The position numbers and the translations under genes are program-made. The notes beneath the pieces were generated by a model. It saw only the letters and a program-made list of their open reading frames with translations, was not told the origin of the DNA and made no database searches. DNA of 23,472 bases. It comes from CAZQQN01 sp964549595. GTDB lineage: Bacteria > Bacteroidota > Bacteroidia > CAILMK01 > CAYYUA01. Within the stretch, counting starts at the first letter, position 1. Every line of letters starts with the position of its first letter. Location: positions 1 through 23,472 of the forward strand of contig CAZJWK010000033.1 in assembly GCA_964549595.1 (NCBI GenBank), written 5' to 3'. This document shows positions 15,556 to 23,472 of this stretch, one piece after another.

Positions 15556-17385
15556 TTAACGGGGATCCGGTTCCTTGTTGGTGCCTTCCCGGAAATAAGA
15601 CCAAACCTGCTGAGCCCTTTTCTGACCCACTGCCTTAACCAAGTCCTCAAAAGAAGCACCCCTGATATGCTTAACAGATTTAAACTGCTCCAATAAAACC
15701 TGTATGGATTTTTTGCCGATCCCGGGTATTTGTGCCAATTCGGTTTGGAGGGTATTGTTTTTTCGCCGCTTCCTGTGATGCGATACCCCAAAGCGGTGCG
15801 CTTCATCCCGGATATGCTGAATCAACTTCAAACTTTCTGACTTTTTATTAACCGCCAATGGATAAGGATCACCAGGCTTATAAATCTCCTCCAACCGCTT
15901 GGCTATGCCGATAATATCGATGGATTGATCAAGGCCTAATAATTTCAGGCTTTTGTAAGCGGCATTTAATTGGCCTTTACCCCCATCAATCACAACCAAC
16001 TGAGGCAAAGGTTGGTCTTCGTCCAGCAAACGCTTATAGCGCCGGTAAACCGCCTCTTCCATGGAACTGTAATCATCAGGGCCTTCCACGGTCTTTATGT
16101 TAAAATGCCGGTATTCCTTTTTGCTGGGCTCCCCGTCCTTGAAGCAAACCATAGCGGAAACCGGGTTATCACCTTGCATATTGGAATTATCAAAACCTTC
16201 GATGTGATAGGGTGCTTTTTGCAGGCCAAAGTCTTTTTGTATCTGTTCGATTTTCTGCTTGATTTTTTCGCTTTTGGGCAATTGCTTCCGGGCCTGTTGC
16301 AAACGGTCCTGGTAGTAATAAAAGGCATTTTGCCGGGAAAGCTCCAGTAGTTTCTTTTTATCCCCTATCTTAGGAACGGTAAATTGCACATCCAGACCCT
16401 CAAAATCTATATCAAATGGCACAATGACTTCCTTCGAAGTGCTTTCAAATTGCTCTCTTATCTCCGCGATGGCCAATAAAATGATATCCCTTTCATCCTC
16501 ATCCAGCTTTTTGGTGTATTCCAGCGTATGGGTCCGAATTATCGCACCATTGGCTACTTTTAAGTAATTGACATAGCATTTGTTTTCTTTGGTTATGATG
16601 GAAAACACATCTACATTGTTGATCTTGGCGTTCACTACCGTAGACTTAGCCTGGAATTTTTGAAGCGCCTGAATTTTTTTCCGGTAATCCTCAGCTTTTT
16701 CAAATTCTAAATTTTGGGAAGCTTCACTCATTAAACTTTTAAGCTTCCGAATGACCTTGTTGGTATTGCCTTTTAGGATCTCCCGTATATTTTGAATATT
16801 GGCATTGTAATCTTCTTCAGTTTGTAAGCCTTCACATGGGCCTTTGCAAAGGTTGATATGATAATCCAGACAGACCCGGAATTTTCCTGCCTGAATGTTT
16901 TTCTCGCTCAGGTCATAATGGCAACTGCGAATGGGAAAAAGCTTACGGATCAAATCCAGCACTACACGCATAATTCCTACGGAAGCATAAGGACCATAGT
17001 ATTCAGAACCATCCCTGGTAAAATTACGGGTTGGGAAAATCCTCGGGAACCGTTCATTTTTGATGATCAGGTATGGATACGTTTTCCCGTCTTTCAGATC
17101 TACATTATAGCGGGGCTGATACTTTTTAATGAGGTTATTCTCAAGCAACAGGGCATCGTACTCCGAATTGACTACCACGTAATCAATTTGGTTTACCTTG
17201 CCGATCATTAATTGGATCCGCCTGTTGTCATACTGATTTTTATTAAAATAGGAAGATACCCGTTTTTTCAAATTTCTGGCCTTGCCAATGTATAATAGCT
17301 TCCCGTTCTGGTCAAAATATTTGTAGATCCCGGGTTTTTCCGGTAAAACCGTTAACTGGTCCTTAATATGTTGAGCTACTTCCAT
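15556..17385 (-). CDS. uvrC: Excinuclease ABC subunit C
   Basis: The 609-residue nuclease makes both incisions during nucleotide excision repair with UvrA and UvrB. The GIY-YIG domain is N-terminal (GIY at 19-21, YIG at 32-34). Four cysteines (C155, C172, C180, C184) match the iron-sulfur or metal site of UvrC. The UvrB-binding UVR motif is at about 210-242. The C-terminal RNase H-like nuclease has Asp399 (GFDNSN, in place of the FDISH of proteobacteria), Asp467 in VVIDGGKGQLN, and His530 in RDEAHRFG. Tandem helix-hairpin-helix motifs (IPGIGKKSIQVLL) close the protein. Start and length are standard. It lies 94 bases downstream of the protease gene on the same strand. Confidence 0.97.
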   Translation of the reverse strand: MEVAQHIKDQLTVLPEKPGIYKYFDQNGKLLYIGKARNLKKRVSSYFNKNQYDNRRIQLMIGKVNQIDYVVVNSEYDALLLENNLIKKYQPRYNVDLKDGKTYPYLIIKNERFPRIFPTRNFTRDGSEYYGPYASVGIMRVVLDLIRKLFPIRSCHYDLSEKNIQAGKFRVCLDYHINLCKGPCEGLQTEEDYNANIQNIREILKGNTNKVIRKLKSLMSEASQNLEFEKAEDYRKKIQALQKFQAKSTVVNAKINNVDVFSIITKENKCYVNYLKVANGAIIRTHTLEYTKKLDEDERDIILLAIAEIREQFESTSKEVIVPFDIDFEGLDVQFTVPKIGDKKKLLELSRQNAFYYYQDRLQQARKQLPKSEKIKQKIEQIQKDFGLQKAPYHIEGFDNSNMQGDNPVSAMVCFKDGEPSKKEYRHFNIKTVEGPDDYSSMEEAVYRRYKRLLDEDQPLPQLVVIDGGKGQLNAAYKSLKLLGLDQSIDIIGIAKRLEEIYKPGDPYPLAVNKKSESLKLIQHIRDEAHRFGVSHHRKRRKNNTLQTELAQIPGIGKKSIQVLLEQFKSVKHIRGASFEDLVKAVGQKRAQQVWSYFREGTNKEPDPR

Positions 17386-17479
17386 AGTTTTGATTGCCTG
17401 TATTACTTAACGGGCCATTGCTTTAAAATAACTGTTTTTTACCGCCAATATGTTTCTCAAGTTCCCTCTTGAACAAGGG

Positions 17480-18664
17480 CTATAAACCGCCTTTTTCGGT
17501 AATTAAGATTTTCTTCCTCCTGGATTGANNNNNNNNNNCGGATAAGTTGTAGAAGGTCAAAGTAAGGGTACGATCCTCCTTGGCTAATATGCTGGCATAA
17601 AGAAAATCTTCTGCCGGATTGGGGAAAATTCTTGCATTGGGATACAACTTTTGATTAATATTTGGCTGGTTATTAAGGGAATCGTACATGTCTCCGCATC
17701 CGGCAGCGTAAACATTGGAAAAAGTGACAAGCGGAGAGCGGTATTCGGCAATCGCCTTCCGCATTCTTTTTTTCTGCCCTTGGGTGAAGATGTTTTGACA
17801 GGGATCAATGGAAAACTCCATGTAGTTAGCCGTCATTCTGTTAATCCCGAAACATTCATGTCTGGGCTTTGGCTTACATGGATTATCGGGATCTTTGGAG
17901 AAAAAAGGACCCCGACATAAAGGCGTATCATCCACAAAATCGTCATCTTGGCAACCACTCTGTGGTTTGGTACCCCATGGATGGCGAAGGTTTAAATAAT
18001 GTCCTACCTCATGCGTAGCTGATTTTCCTTGATTGTTAGGGTCACCATGGATACCGAAAACATCCGCATCAATCACAATTCCATCCCTTTTAGAACCCGC
18101 TCCCTTTTCGGGTAACGTAGCATAAGCCCCTATACTTAAACTATCGCCCAAATCTGACTTGATCTTTTTGACTACCCATATGTTCAAATACCGCTTGGTT
18201 GGCCAACGAGAAAGGTTTTTGATCCGCAGATCATTTTCCTTGGTGGTAGTCGCATTGGTGTCGCGAATGTAATTGATGCCGTCACTTGCCTTACCCTGCG
18301 GGTTTTTGTTCGCCACGCATAACCGAATTTTTGTATCCGAACCATCCGGATGGTCATTTTTCCCTGCGCCATACTTTCCGAAATGTTCATTCAGCACCTT
18401 GATTTGAGAATGAACCAAGCTCTTGGAAACTGAATCATCCCCCCCCTCATGAATGATATGCACTACAACAGGGATCAGGTGGTATTCCTGGTTAGTAACG
18501 TCATACTTAGGCCCTTGTCTTTTTCCAAGGGTTTCGCGGGTATTTTGTTCAGGGAAATTAGTACCACAGACTTTTTTAGTAATCCGTTCCTGCGACACGG
18601 CTTTCTCGCTTAAAAGCATTACCAGCAGAAGAAAAAGAAGGGATAAGTAATTTTTAAAGTGCAT
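17480..18664 (-). CDS. Secreted M43 (pappalysin/cytophagalysin) metalloprotease with T9SS tail, C-terminus cut by assembly gap
   Basis: As assembled this is 394 codons. A signal peptide (about 1-24, ending AVSQ) is followed by a zinc metalloprotease domain. The zinc site is H218-E-V-G-H222...H228 (HEVGHYLNLRHPWG), and the Met-turn is at about 282 (NYMEFSIDPCQNIFT), as in M43B proteases. Conserved cysteines occur at SGCQDDDFVDDTPLC. After about residue 335 the sequence LYPNARIFPNPAEDFL begins a T9SS type-A sorting domain. That domain is interrupted by ten Ns (17529-17538); the tail after them, RRKKILITEKGGL, still looks like a sorting-domain end. The protein should be exported by the T9SS and cut extracellular proteins. 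It starts 22 bases after the M20D stop on the same strand. Confidence 0.9.
   Translation of the reverse strand: MHFKNYLSLLFLLLVMLLSEKAVSQERITKKVCGTNFPEQNTRETLGKRQGPKYDVTNQEYHLIPVVVHIIHEGGDDSVSKSLVHSQIKVLNEHFGKYGAGKNDHPDGSDTKIRLCVANKNPQGKASDGINYIRDTNATTTKENDLRIKNLSRWPTKRYLNIWVVKKIKSDLGDSLSIGAYATLPEKGAGSKRDGIVIDADVFGIHGDPNNQGKSATHEVGHYLNLRHPWGTKPQSGCQDDDFVDDTPLCRGPFFSKDPDNPCKPKPRHECFGINRMTANYMEFSIDPCQNIFTQGQKKRMRKAIAEYRSPLVTFSNVYAAGCGDMYDSLNNQPNINQKLYPNARIFPNPAEDFLYASILAKEDRTLTLTFYNLSXXXXQSRRKKILITEKGGL
17529..17538. other. Run of 10 N (assembly gap) inside the metalloprotease gene
   Basis: Ten unknown bases interrupt the T9SS sorting domain of the M43 protease. The round number suggests a placeholder rather than a measured gap. 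Alignment with the complete sorting domain at 21052-23325 suggests that roughly 30 codons are missing. Confidence 0.95.
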
Positions 18665-18686
18665 TCAAAAAACTTTCTCTTTTATT

Positions 18687-19889
18687 CTATGAAAACTTAA
18701 CTTGATGTTCCAGTTCTTTCAATGCCATGTAAGCCATTAAACCTGAGCCTGTTTTCATCGATTCCTCATCAATGTCAAATGTGGAAGTATGCAAAGCGCT
18801 CTCAATTCCCTTATTCTGGTTGGCAACCCCTAAGCGGTAAAAACAGGCCGGCATGTATTGGGAATAATACGCAAAATCTTCAGCAGTTGTTCTCAAAGGC
18901 AGTGCTTTGACCTTGTCTTCACCAAGGTATTCCGTGGCATAACCTCTTGCCCTTTCTGTCAGGGATTCATGGTTTAAAAGGGTCGGATAACCGGTTTTAA
19001 TCTCGATCTCACAATCCCCACCCATGCTTTGGGTTAACCCTTTAGCCAGGTTTTTGATCTTTTCATGGGCTTTTTGCCGCCAGGCTTCATCAAAAGTCCG
19101 AAAGGTTCCCTCCAAATAGACAGAGTCGGGAATTACGTTATTGGCTCCTTTTCCCTCAATGACACCAAAAGATAAGACCGAAGGAATATTGGGATCAGCA
19201 TTCCGGCTTACCAACTGTTGAAGGCCCACTACCAAGTGGGAAGCAATCAAGACCGGGTCTACAAGCTTAAAAGGCATGGCAGCATGTCCGCCCTTTCCTT
19301 TCACCGTTATTTGAATTTCATCCGAAGAGGCCATGAACTTACCTGGTTTAAAACCCACTGTTCCAGCCTCTAACTCCGGCATTACATGTTGGCCGAAAAT
19401 CACTTCGGGCTCCGGATTTTTAAGGGCGTTTTCCGCTATCATTAGAGAAGCACCTCCGGGTGCTTGTTCTTCACCCGGCTGGAAAATCACCTTAATGGTG
19501 CCTTCAAATTGATCACGGAAATGCCAAAGAATGTTCGTAGCCCCAAGCATTGAAGCCGTATGCACATCGTGGCCACATGCATGCATAACCCCTTCATTTT
19601 TAGAGGCATAAGGCACCTGATTGGTTTCTTGTATGGGTAACGCATCTATGTCCGCCCTAAGGGCTATGATTTTTTTATCAGGGTTCCGGCCTTTGATTAA
19701 AGCAACCAACCCGGTTTCTGCTTTCCTTTCAAAAGGAATGGCCCATTGATCAAGAATCCCTGCCAGGTAATCAGCCGTCTGAAATTCATTGAAGGAAAGT
19801 TCCGGATGGGCATGTAAGTAATGGCGAAATCCCACGACCTCGTCAAAAATTTCTTCCGCTTTGGCTTGAATAATAGATTGCTTAACCAT
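18687..19889 (-). CDS. M20D family amidohydrolase (hippurate/N-acyl amino acid hydrolase)
   Basis: A 400-residue metal-dependent amidohydrolase removing acyl groups from amino acids or related amides in the cytoplasm. Metal ligands of the M20D group are visible: Cys105 and His107 in MHACGHDVHT, Glu140/Glu141 in QPGEEQAPGGA, His168 in GQHVMPEL, and His367 in ALHTSTFDID. The lid/dimerisation domain lies between (about 185-300, KGKGGHAAMPF, SFGVIEGKGANNVIP). No signal peptide is seen. The exact substrate (hippurate, N-acetyl amino acid, auxin-like conjugates) cannot be told. The gene has an upstream -7 element and is divergent from ruvB; the M43 protease gene follows after 22 bases and may be co-transcribed. 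Confidence 0.92.
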   Translation of the reverse strand: MVKQSIIQAKAEEIFDEVVGFRHYLHAHPELSFNEFQTADYLAGILDQWAIPFERKAETGLVALIKGRNPDKKIIALRADIDALPIQETNQVPYASKNEGVMHACGHDVHTASMLGATNILWHFRDQFEGTIKVIFQPGEEQAPGGASLMIAENALKNPEPEVIFGQHVMPELEAGTVGFKPGKFMASSDEIQITVKGKGGHAAMPFKLVDPVLIASHLVVGLQQLVSRNADPNIPSVLSFGVIEGKGANNVIPDSVYLEGTFRTFDEAWRQKAHEKIKNLAKGLTQSMGGDCEIEIKTGYPTLLNHESLTERARGYATEYLGEDKVKALPLRTTAEDFAYYSQYMPACFYRLGVANQNKGIESALHTSTFDIDEESMKTGSGLMAYMALKELEHQVKFS

Positions 19890-19910
19890 AGCCTGGGTTT
19901 AATGTGAAAA

Positions 19911-19918
19911 CAAAATTA
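19911..19918 (-). promoter_or_regulatory. Bacteroidota -7 promoter element for the M20D gene
   Basis: The minus strand reads TAATTTTG, matching TAnnTTTG, about 21 bases upstream of the amidohydrolase ATG. No -33 box is evident. Confidence 0.5.
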
Positions 19919-20014
19919 GCTTTTTTTTAGGCTCGCTAAGCGGTATATTGGTATGCCCGTTAAGGTTAATTGTGAAAATTTCCAGATTTTTGTTTAAATT
20001 TTGAAAAAACAACA

Positions 20015-21058
20015 ATGGCGGAGGAAAGCAACCAAAAACCATTGAACCAGCTCGCTGAACAAGAAAAAGAACAGGAGGCACAAAAACTTTTGCGCCCCAG
20101 TTCTTTTGACGATTTTTTCGGGCAGGACAAACTGGTTGAGAACCTTAAGGTTTTTGTGAAAGCAGCCCTGCAACGGGAAGAAGCCTTGGACCACGTCCTG
20201 TTTCATGGACCGCCAGGCCTGGGCAAGACTACACTGGCCCATGTGATTTCTCATGAATTAGGTGTGAACATAAAGATCACTTCCGGGCCGGTACTCGATA
20301 AACCGGGTGACCTGGCCGGATTGCTTACGAGCCTGGAGGAAAGGGATATCCTTTTTATCGATGAAATTCACAGACTGAATCCCGTTATTGAGGAATATTT
20401 ATATTCCGCAATGGAGGATTATCAAATTGATATCATGCTGGAAAGTGGGCCCAATGCCAGAACCGTACAGGTCAAGCTCAATCCCTTTACCTTGGTTGGT
20501 GCAACCACCCGTTCGGGTTTATTAACCGCTCCTTTGAGGGCAAGGTTTGGCATAAATTCCAGGTTGGAATATTACAATGCTGAATTGTTGGGCCAGATTG
20601 TAAGTCGCTCTTCAAAAATCCTGAATGTAACCATCGATGATGAGGCCTGTCATGAAATAGCCAGAAGAAGTCGAGGAACACCAAGAATCGCCAATGCCCT
20701 GCTCAGAAGGATCCGGGATTTTGCGCAGATCAAATCGGACGGCCGCATAAACCTGGAAATAACCCGTTATGCCCTGGATGCCCTCGATGTAGACGAGGAC
20801 GGGCTTGATGAAATGGATAACAAAATCCTTAAAGCCATTATCACAAAATTCTATGGGGGACCGGTCGGGTTAACAACCATTGCTACTTCCGTCAGTGAAG
20901 ACGCCGGTACCATCGAAGAAGTTTACGAACCTTATCTGATCCAGGAAGGCTATATCCAAAGAACCCCCAGAGGCAGGCAATCTACCGTTAAGGCCTATCA
21001 GCACCTGGGAATTACTTACAATGAAAATCCGGGGAATCCGGATTTGTTCAATCAATAG
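20015..21058 (+). CDS. ruvB: Holliday junction branch migration ATPase RuvB
   Basis: A 347-residue AAA+ motor that, with RuvA, drives branch migration of Holliday junctions. Walker A GPPGLGKT is at 65-72, Walker B LFIDEIHRL at 113-121, sensor 1 at VGATTRSG, and the sensor 2 region in RSRGTPRIANALLRRIRDFA. The C-terminal winged helix ends with PYLIQEGYIQRTPRGR. The short N-terminal extension (EESNQKPLNQLAEQEKEQEAQ) before RPSSFDDFFGQ is charged and typical for the family. It stands alone between divergent and convergent neighbours; ruvA and ruvC are not nearby. Its stop codon overlaps the end of the convergent PNGase gene by a few bases. Confidence 0.97.
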   Translation: MAEESNQKPLNQLAEQEKEQEAQKLLRPSSFDDFFGQDKLVENLKVFVKAALQREEALDHVLFHGPPGLGKTTLAHVISHELGVNIKITSGPVLDKPGDLAGLLTSLEERDILFIDEIHRLNPVIEEYLYSAMEDYQIDIMLESGPNARTVQVKLNPFTLVGATTRSGLLTAPLRARFGINSRLEYYNAELLGQIVSRSSKILNVTIDDEACHEIARRSRGTPRIANALLRRIRDFAQIKSDGRINLEITRYALDALDVDEDGLDEMDNKILKAIITKFYGGPVGLTTIATSVSEDAGTIEEVYEPYLIQEGYIQRTPRGRQSTVKAYQHLGITYNENPGNPDLFNQ

Positions 21059-23325
21059 GTAATAACCTTTTTTGTGCTTATTTCATCACTGAAAACCGAC
21101 TGAATATAGTAAACACCGGGTTCAAGGTGAGTCAGGTTTATTTGCTCTTCTTGCTTTAAAGGACCGGATTTTTTCAAAACCACCTGGCCAAGCTCATTGA
21201 ACACTTTCAGCTTTTGTGCCGGATTTTTTTCGACATTAGCGTATTTCACCTTAACCTTCCCTTCGGAAGGATTTGGCCAAACCCTGATATCACGACTTTT
21301 GGGTTCTTTTTCCTTTCCCGCCCAAAATCCTTCACCGGTGGTGAAATGGTAAACACGCTTAGTCCCAAAATTGGGTTCAAAATCTTTGAGGATATTTACC
21401 AAGCTTTCAAGGCCTCTTAGCGTAAGGGCACCACTGCCGGCCTGTTGTAAAAAAGGATAATAGAGGCCATTTTCATCCCTTGGTGAAGAAACATTGGGTT
21501 CATCATCATTCAAAACCAATTTGTATTCCCCATAGCCAGGAGGTAAAGATACCGTATCCTTGTAGCGGGTATTATTATCAAAGTTAGTCCTTTTATAATA
21601 TTTCTTACCACTGGCGTCTGTAATGGTGATTGTATTTTGGCTAGCCTGATTATTGGTCGTGAACCAGATGCGGAAAGTATGCGGTAAGACCGGAGGCGGA
21701 TTAAAATGGCTAACTATCGTATTATTGGTTTTATTCTCATCGCTTTTGCCATTGACCTTTTCGATGGTCACCTTAAAATTGGTATCCCCGCTCCGCCAAT
21801 CTTTCACCTTGCTTGGAAGCTTTATCCGGCGACTTTTGTAAGGCTTTAGGGTCCCTTCCCATTTATACTCATTAACCGGGGCATTCTTGCTGTGGTAGGT
21901 AAACTTGATGTTATTAATGGGTTTACTACCCGTGTTTTGCACCTTTACCTCAGGCTCCATGGCAACCGGGTTAATACGGGCATATTCATCCCTTGTTGAA
22001 GGCGCGACTATGGCTTCCAAAGAAGCATCCACGTCATAATTCGATTGCTTGTAGGTTATTAGTTGAACGGCAAAGTGGTAAGACGGTTTTTGACTCCCCT
22101 GCCAATTAATCGTCTCCATGTCAATATTCAGGGTATTTTTTCCTTTTTTCAGGCTTTTGCCGATTTCATGTTCATAAACTTTCACCTTATTCCCGGGACA
22201 CCAATTGGCCCGATTCAATAGCCAGGTCCCTCCCTGCGGAAAAATAGGATTCATGCCACAATCATCCCGCCATAAAAGTTGACTCGATTTTTGTTGCCCG
22301 TTTACATTCAGAAAGTAGCGTTTTTTACAAAACTCCGCGCAATTCTTATTATTATCGAATCCGTGCCCGGATGCAATCACCCTTACCTTGGCTTGGTCAA
22401 CCTTGGTAGGAAGGTCCACAGTTACCGGGGGCATTTTATTTTGCTCAAAATCATTGGCGTCCTTGTATCCGAAATGACCCTGATAAAGTTTTCGGATGGA
22501 TTTGACACTTCTCGGGGGTTTCCCTTTTACAAAATGAAAATTGATGGTAGCACTAAAACCAGAGCTCCAACCGTCATAAAATACCCTGATTTTTACAGAA
22601 TCACTTAAAAGCTTCTGAAAATCAGTCACATCGAAAACCATCCTGTGTTCCCAATCATTGCTGAATCCGTTTTGGTTATTTTTCATATAACCCCCGTAGG
22701 GCGTGATGGCACTGGCTATTTCAATATTCCGGAAAACCTCGTAAACATCATAATAAGTGCGATAACTTGTTTGCCAGGTCGTATCAGCTTTAACCAAGTG
22801 GGAATCCGTAACCTTTCCGGATTGGTCAAAATTTTTGTTGTAATAATTAGCCGGCCAAGCGGTAATCGTATCTGTGGGTTTTTTAACATCACTGTTATCC
22901 TTGAATTGGACGATGCGAAGACTGTCCCTCTTGAAAGAATCTGTCACCTTATTCGTAGAATCGTAATAGGTCCGGTATGTTGGATCTTGGCTAAATTTTA
23001 TGGAATCAACGGTTTGACCATCTACCTTAAAAGTAGGCCATTGTTTTTTGGTAGAATCGTATTTACCGGTAGGTTTTAATGCCATTACCCGGGTAGTGTA
23101 ATCCCATTCACTACACCCACCAGATGCGCAGCCCATGGTATAGGACATGGTTACCTTTTGGAATTTTTCTTGTTTATCCGGAAATACGGACCATTCATCA
23201 TAAGATTCATTCCAGGTCATATCGGTGGATTGGTGGGATTTTACCTTGATCGTGTCTCCTTTTTCAGCCGCTAAAGCGAAGGGAAAAAAGCCAATAAGAA
23301 GAAAAATTGTGGATAAAAGTCGCAT
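21052..23325 (-). CDS. Secreted PNGase F-like peptide-N-glycosidase with T9SS sorting domain
   Basis: A 757-residue exported protein (signal peptide 1-20) related to PNGase F, which releases N-glycans from asparagine. All six disulfide cysteines of PNGase F appear conserved: C66/C71 (GCASGGCSEWD), C329/C333 (NCAEFC) and C356/C376 (ANWCPG). The catalytic-type Asp75 (cf. D60) and Glu331 (cf. E206) are present. The E118 position appears to be Asp251 (FYDGW). Residues about 81-205 form a large insertion between the first acidic site and the ITPY strand. After the two PNGase lobes (to about 430) come a CARDB-like beta domain (455-545), another beta-rich region, and a T9SS type-A sorting domain (about 681-757, VWPNPSEG to KKVITY). 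A related amidase with altered substrate is possible. Confidence 0.85.
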   Translation of the reverse strand: MRLLSTIFLLIGFFPFALAAEKGDTIKVKSHQSTDMTWNESYDEWSVFPDKQEKFQKVTMSYTMGCASGGCSEWDYTTRVMALKPTGKYDSTKKQWPTFKVDGQTVDSIKFSQDPTYRTYYDSTNKVTDSFKRDSLRIVQFKDNSDVKKPTDTITAWPANYYNKNFDQSGKVTDSHLVKADTTWQTSYRTYYDVYEVFRNIEIASAITPYGGYMKNNQNGFSNDWEHRMVFDVTDFQKLLSDSVKIRVFYDGWSSGFSATINFHFVKGKPPRSVKSIRKLYQGHFGYKDANDFEQNKMPPVTVDLPTKVDQAKVRVIASGHGFDNNKNCAEFCKKRYFLNVNGQQKSSQLLWRDDCGMNPIFPQGGTWLLNRANWCPGNKVKVYEHEIGKSLKKGKNTLNIDMETINWQGSQKPSYHFAVQLITYKQSNYDVDASLEAIVAPSTRDEYARINPVAMEPEVKVQNTGSKPINNIKFTYHSKNAPVNEYKWEGTLKPYKSRRIKLPSKVKDWRSGDTNFKVTIEKVNGKSDENKTNNTIVSHFNPPPVLPHTFRIWFTTNNQASQNTITITDASGKKYYKRTNFDNNTRYKDTVSLPPGYGEYKLVLNDDEPNVSSPRDENGLYYPFLQQAGSGALTLRGLESLVNILKDFEPNFGTKRVYHFTTGEGFWAGKEKEPKSRDIRVWPNPSEGKVKVKYANVEKNPAQKLKVFNELGQVVLKKSGPLKQEEQINLTHLEPGVYYIQSVFSDEISTKKVITY
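22711..23085 (-). other. Roughly 125-residue insertion within the PNGase-like domain
   Basis: Residues 81-205 lie between EWD(75) and ITPY(207). In PNGase F the matching distance is only about 20 residues. The insert is rich in Tyr, Asp, Lys and Thr and contains the hexapeptide YRTYYD twice (117-122 and 188-193). Confidence 0.6.
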
Positions 23326-23422
23326 AATCCTTTTTTAAACGGTTTAAAAGCATTTAATGATCAAATGCCAAATTAATCAAATAAAAAGAAACACCAAACA
23401 CGGGCTTTAACAAAGGGTAACC

Positions 23423-23472
23423 TTACTCATACCTGAGTGATTCAATAGGATCCTGCTTTGCTGCCCTTTGAG
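23423..23472 (-). CDS. C-terminal end of an ABC transporter permease (MacB/FtsX type), partial
   Basis: Only the last 15 codons are in the window, reading QRAAKQDPIESLRYE and stop. The ending AAKxDPIExLRYE is the highly conserved tail of MacB-like ABC transporter permeases, which export macrolides, lipoproteins or peptides, or transmit periplasmic signals. The rest lies beyond the right edge. About 97 bases separate its stop from the start of the PNGase-like gene on the same strand, so transcription could continue from one into the other. Confidence 0.75.
   Translation of the reverse strand, partial: QRAAKQDPIESLRYE

Noticed and set aside
15549..15567. GATCCC/GGGATC hairpin between the small lipoprotein and uvrC as a bidirectional terminator
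   Set aside because: The stem is only 6 pairs, covers the uvrC stop codon, and has no T-tract on either strand.

Overview
The window looks like a chromosomal segment of a Bacteroidota bacterium (Cytophagia/Saprospiria-like is my guess; the order cannot be fixed from sequence alone). Three things support this. Two secreted proteins end in type IX secretion (T9SS) type-A sorting domains. Several genes are preceded by the phylum's TAnnTTTG -7 promoter element. The gene families (PNGase F-like amidase, M43 cytophagalysin-type protease, SIR2-like protein, bacterial-PH protein) are typical of that phylum. GC looks moderate, near 42% by eye.

Left part (1-8293): a non-coding array of three degenerate repeats (1-290), then eight tightly packed minus-strand genes read from 8293 down to 368. 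In transcription order these are a WbpE-like sugar aminotransferase, UDP-glucose 6-dehydrogenase, UDP-glucuronate decarboxylase, a WbpD-like N-acetyltransferase, GalE, RfbB (RmlB), RfbA (RmlA) and a lipoprotein FKBP prolyl isomerase. Gaps among the seven sugar genes are 1-15 bases. This is a nucleotide-sugar supply cassette: UDP-Glc to UDP-GlcA to UDP-Xyl, UDP-Glc/UDP-Gal exchange, and Glc-1-P to dTDP-4-keto-6-deoxyglucose. An aminotransferase/acetyltransferase pair is also present, but the oxidase or isomerase that would make its keto-sugar is absent. No glycosyltransferase, flippase or polymerase is present.

Middle part (8294-15531): a divergent promoter region leads into pruA (P5C dehydrogenase, with a strong intrinsic terminator) and a plus-strand IGHMBP2-like SF1 helicase. 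Then come a minus-strand SIR2-like protein followed by a DUF493 protein, a divergent two-helix membrane protein with a PH-like tail, a 376-base intergenic region holding a REP-like palindrome doublet, a GNAT acetyltransferase and a small lipoprotein.

Right part (15556-23472): uvrC, an M43 metalloprotease whose C-terminus is cut by a 10-N assembly gap, an M20D amidohydrolase, divergent ruvB, a large PNGase F-like amidase with a T9SS tail, and at the right edge the last 15 codons of an ABC transporter permease. The best candidates for something less described are the PNGase F homologue, which has a roughly 120-residue insertion and an altered third acidic site, and the stand-alone SIR2-like gene.
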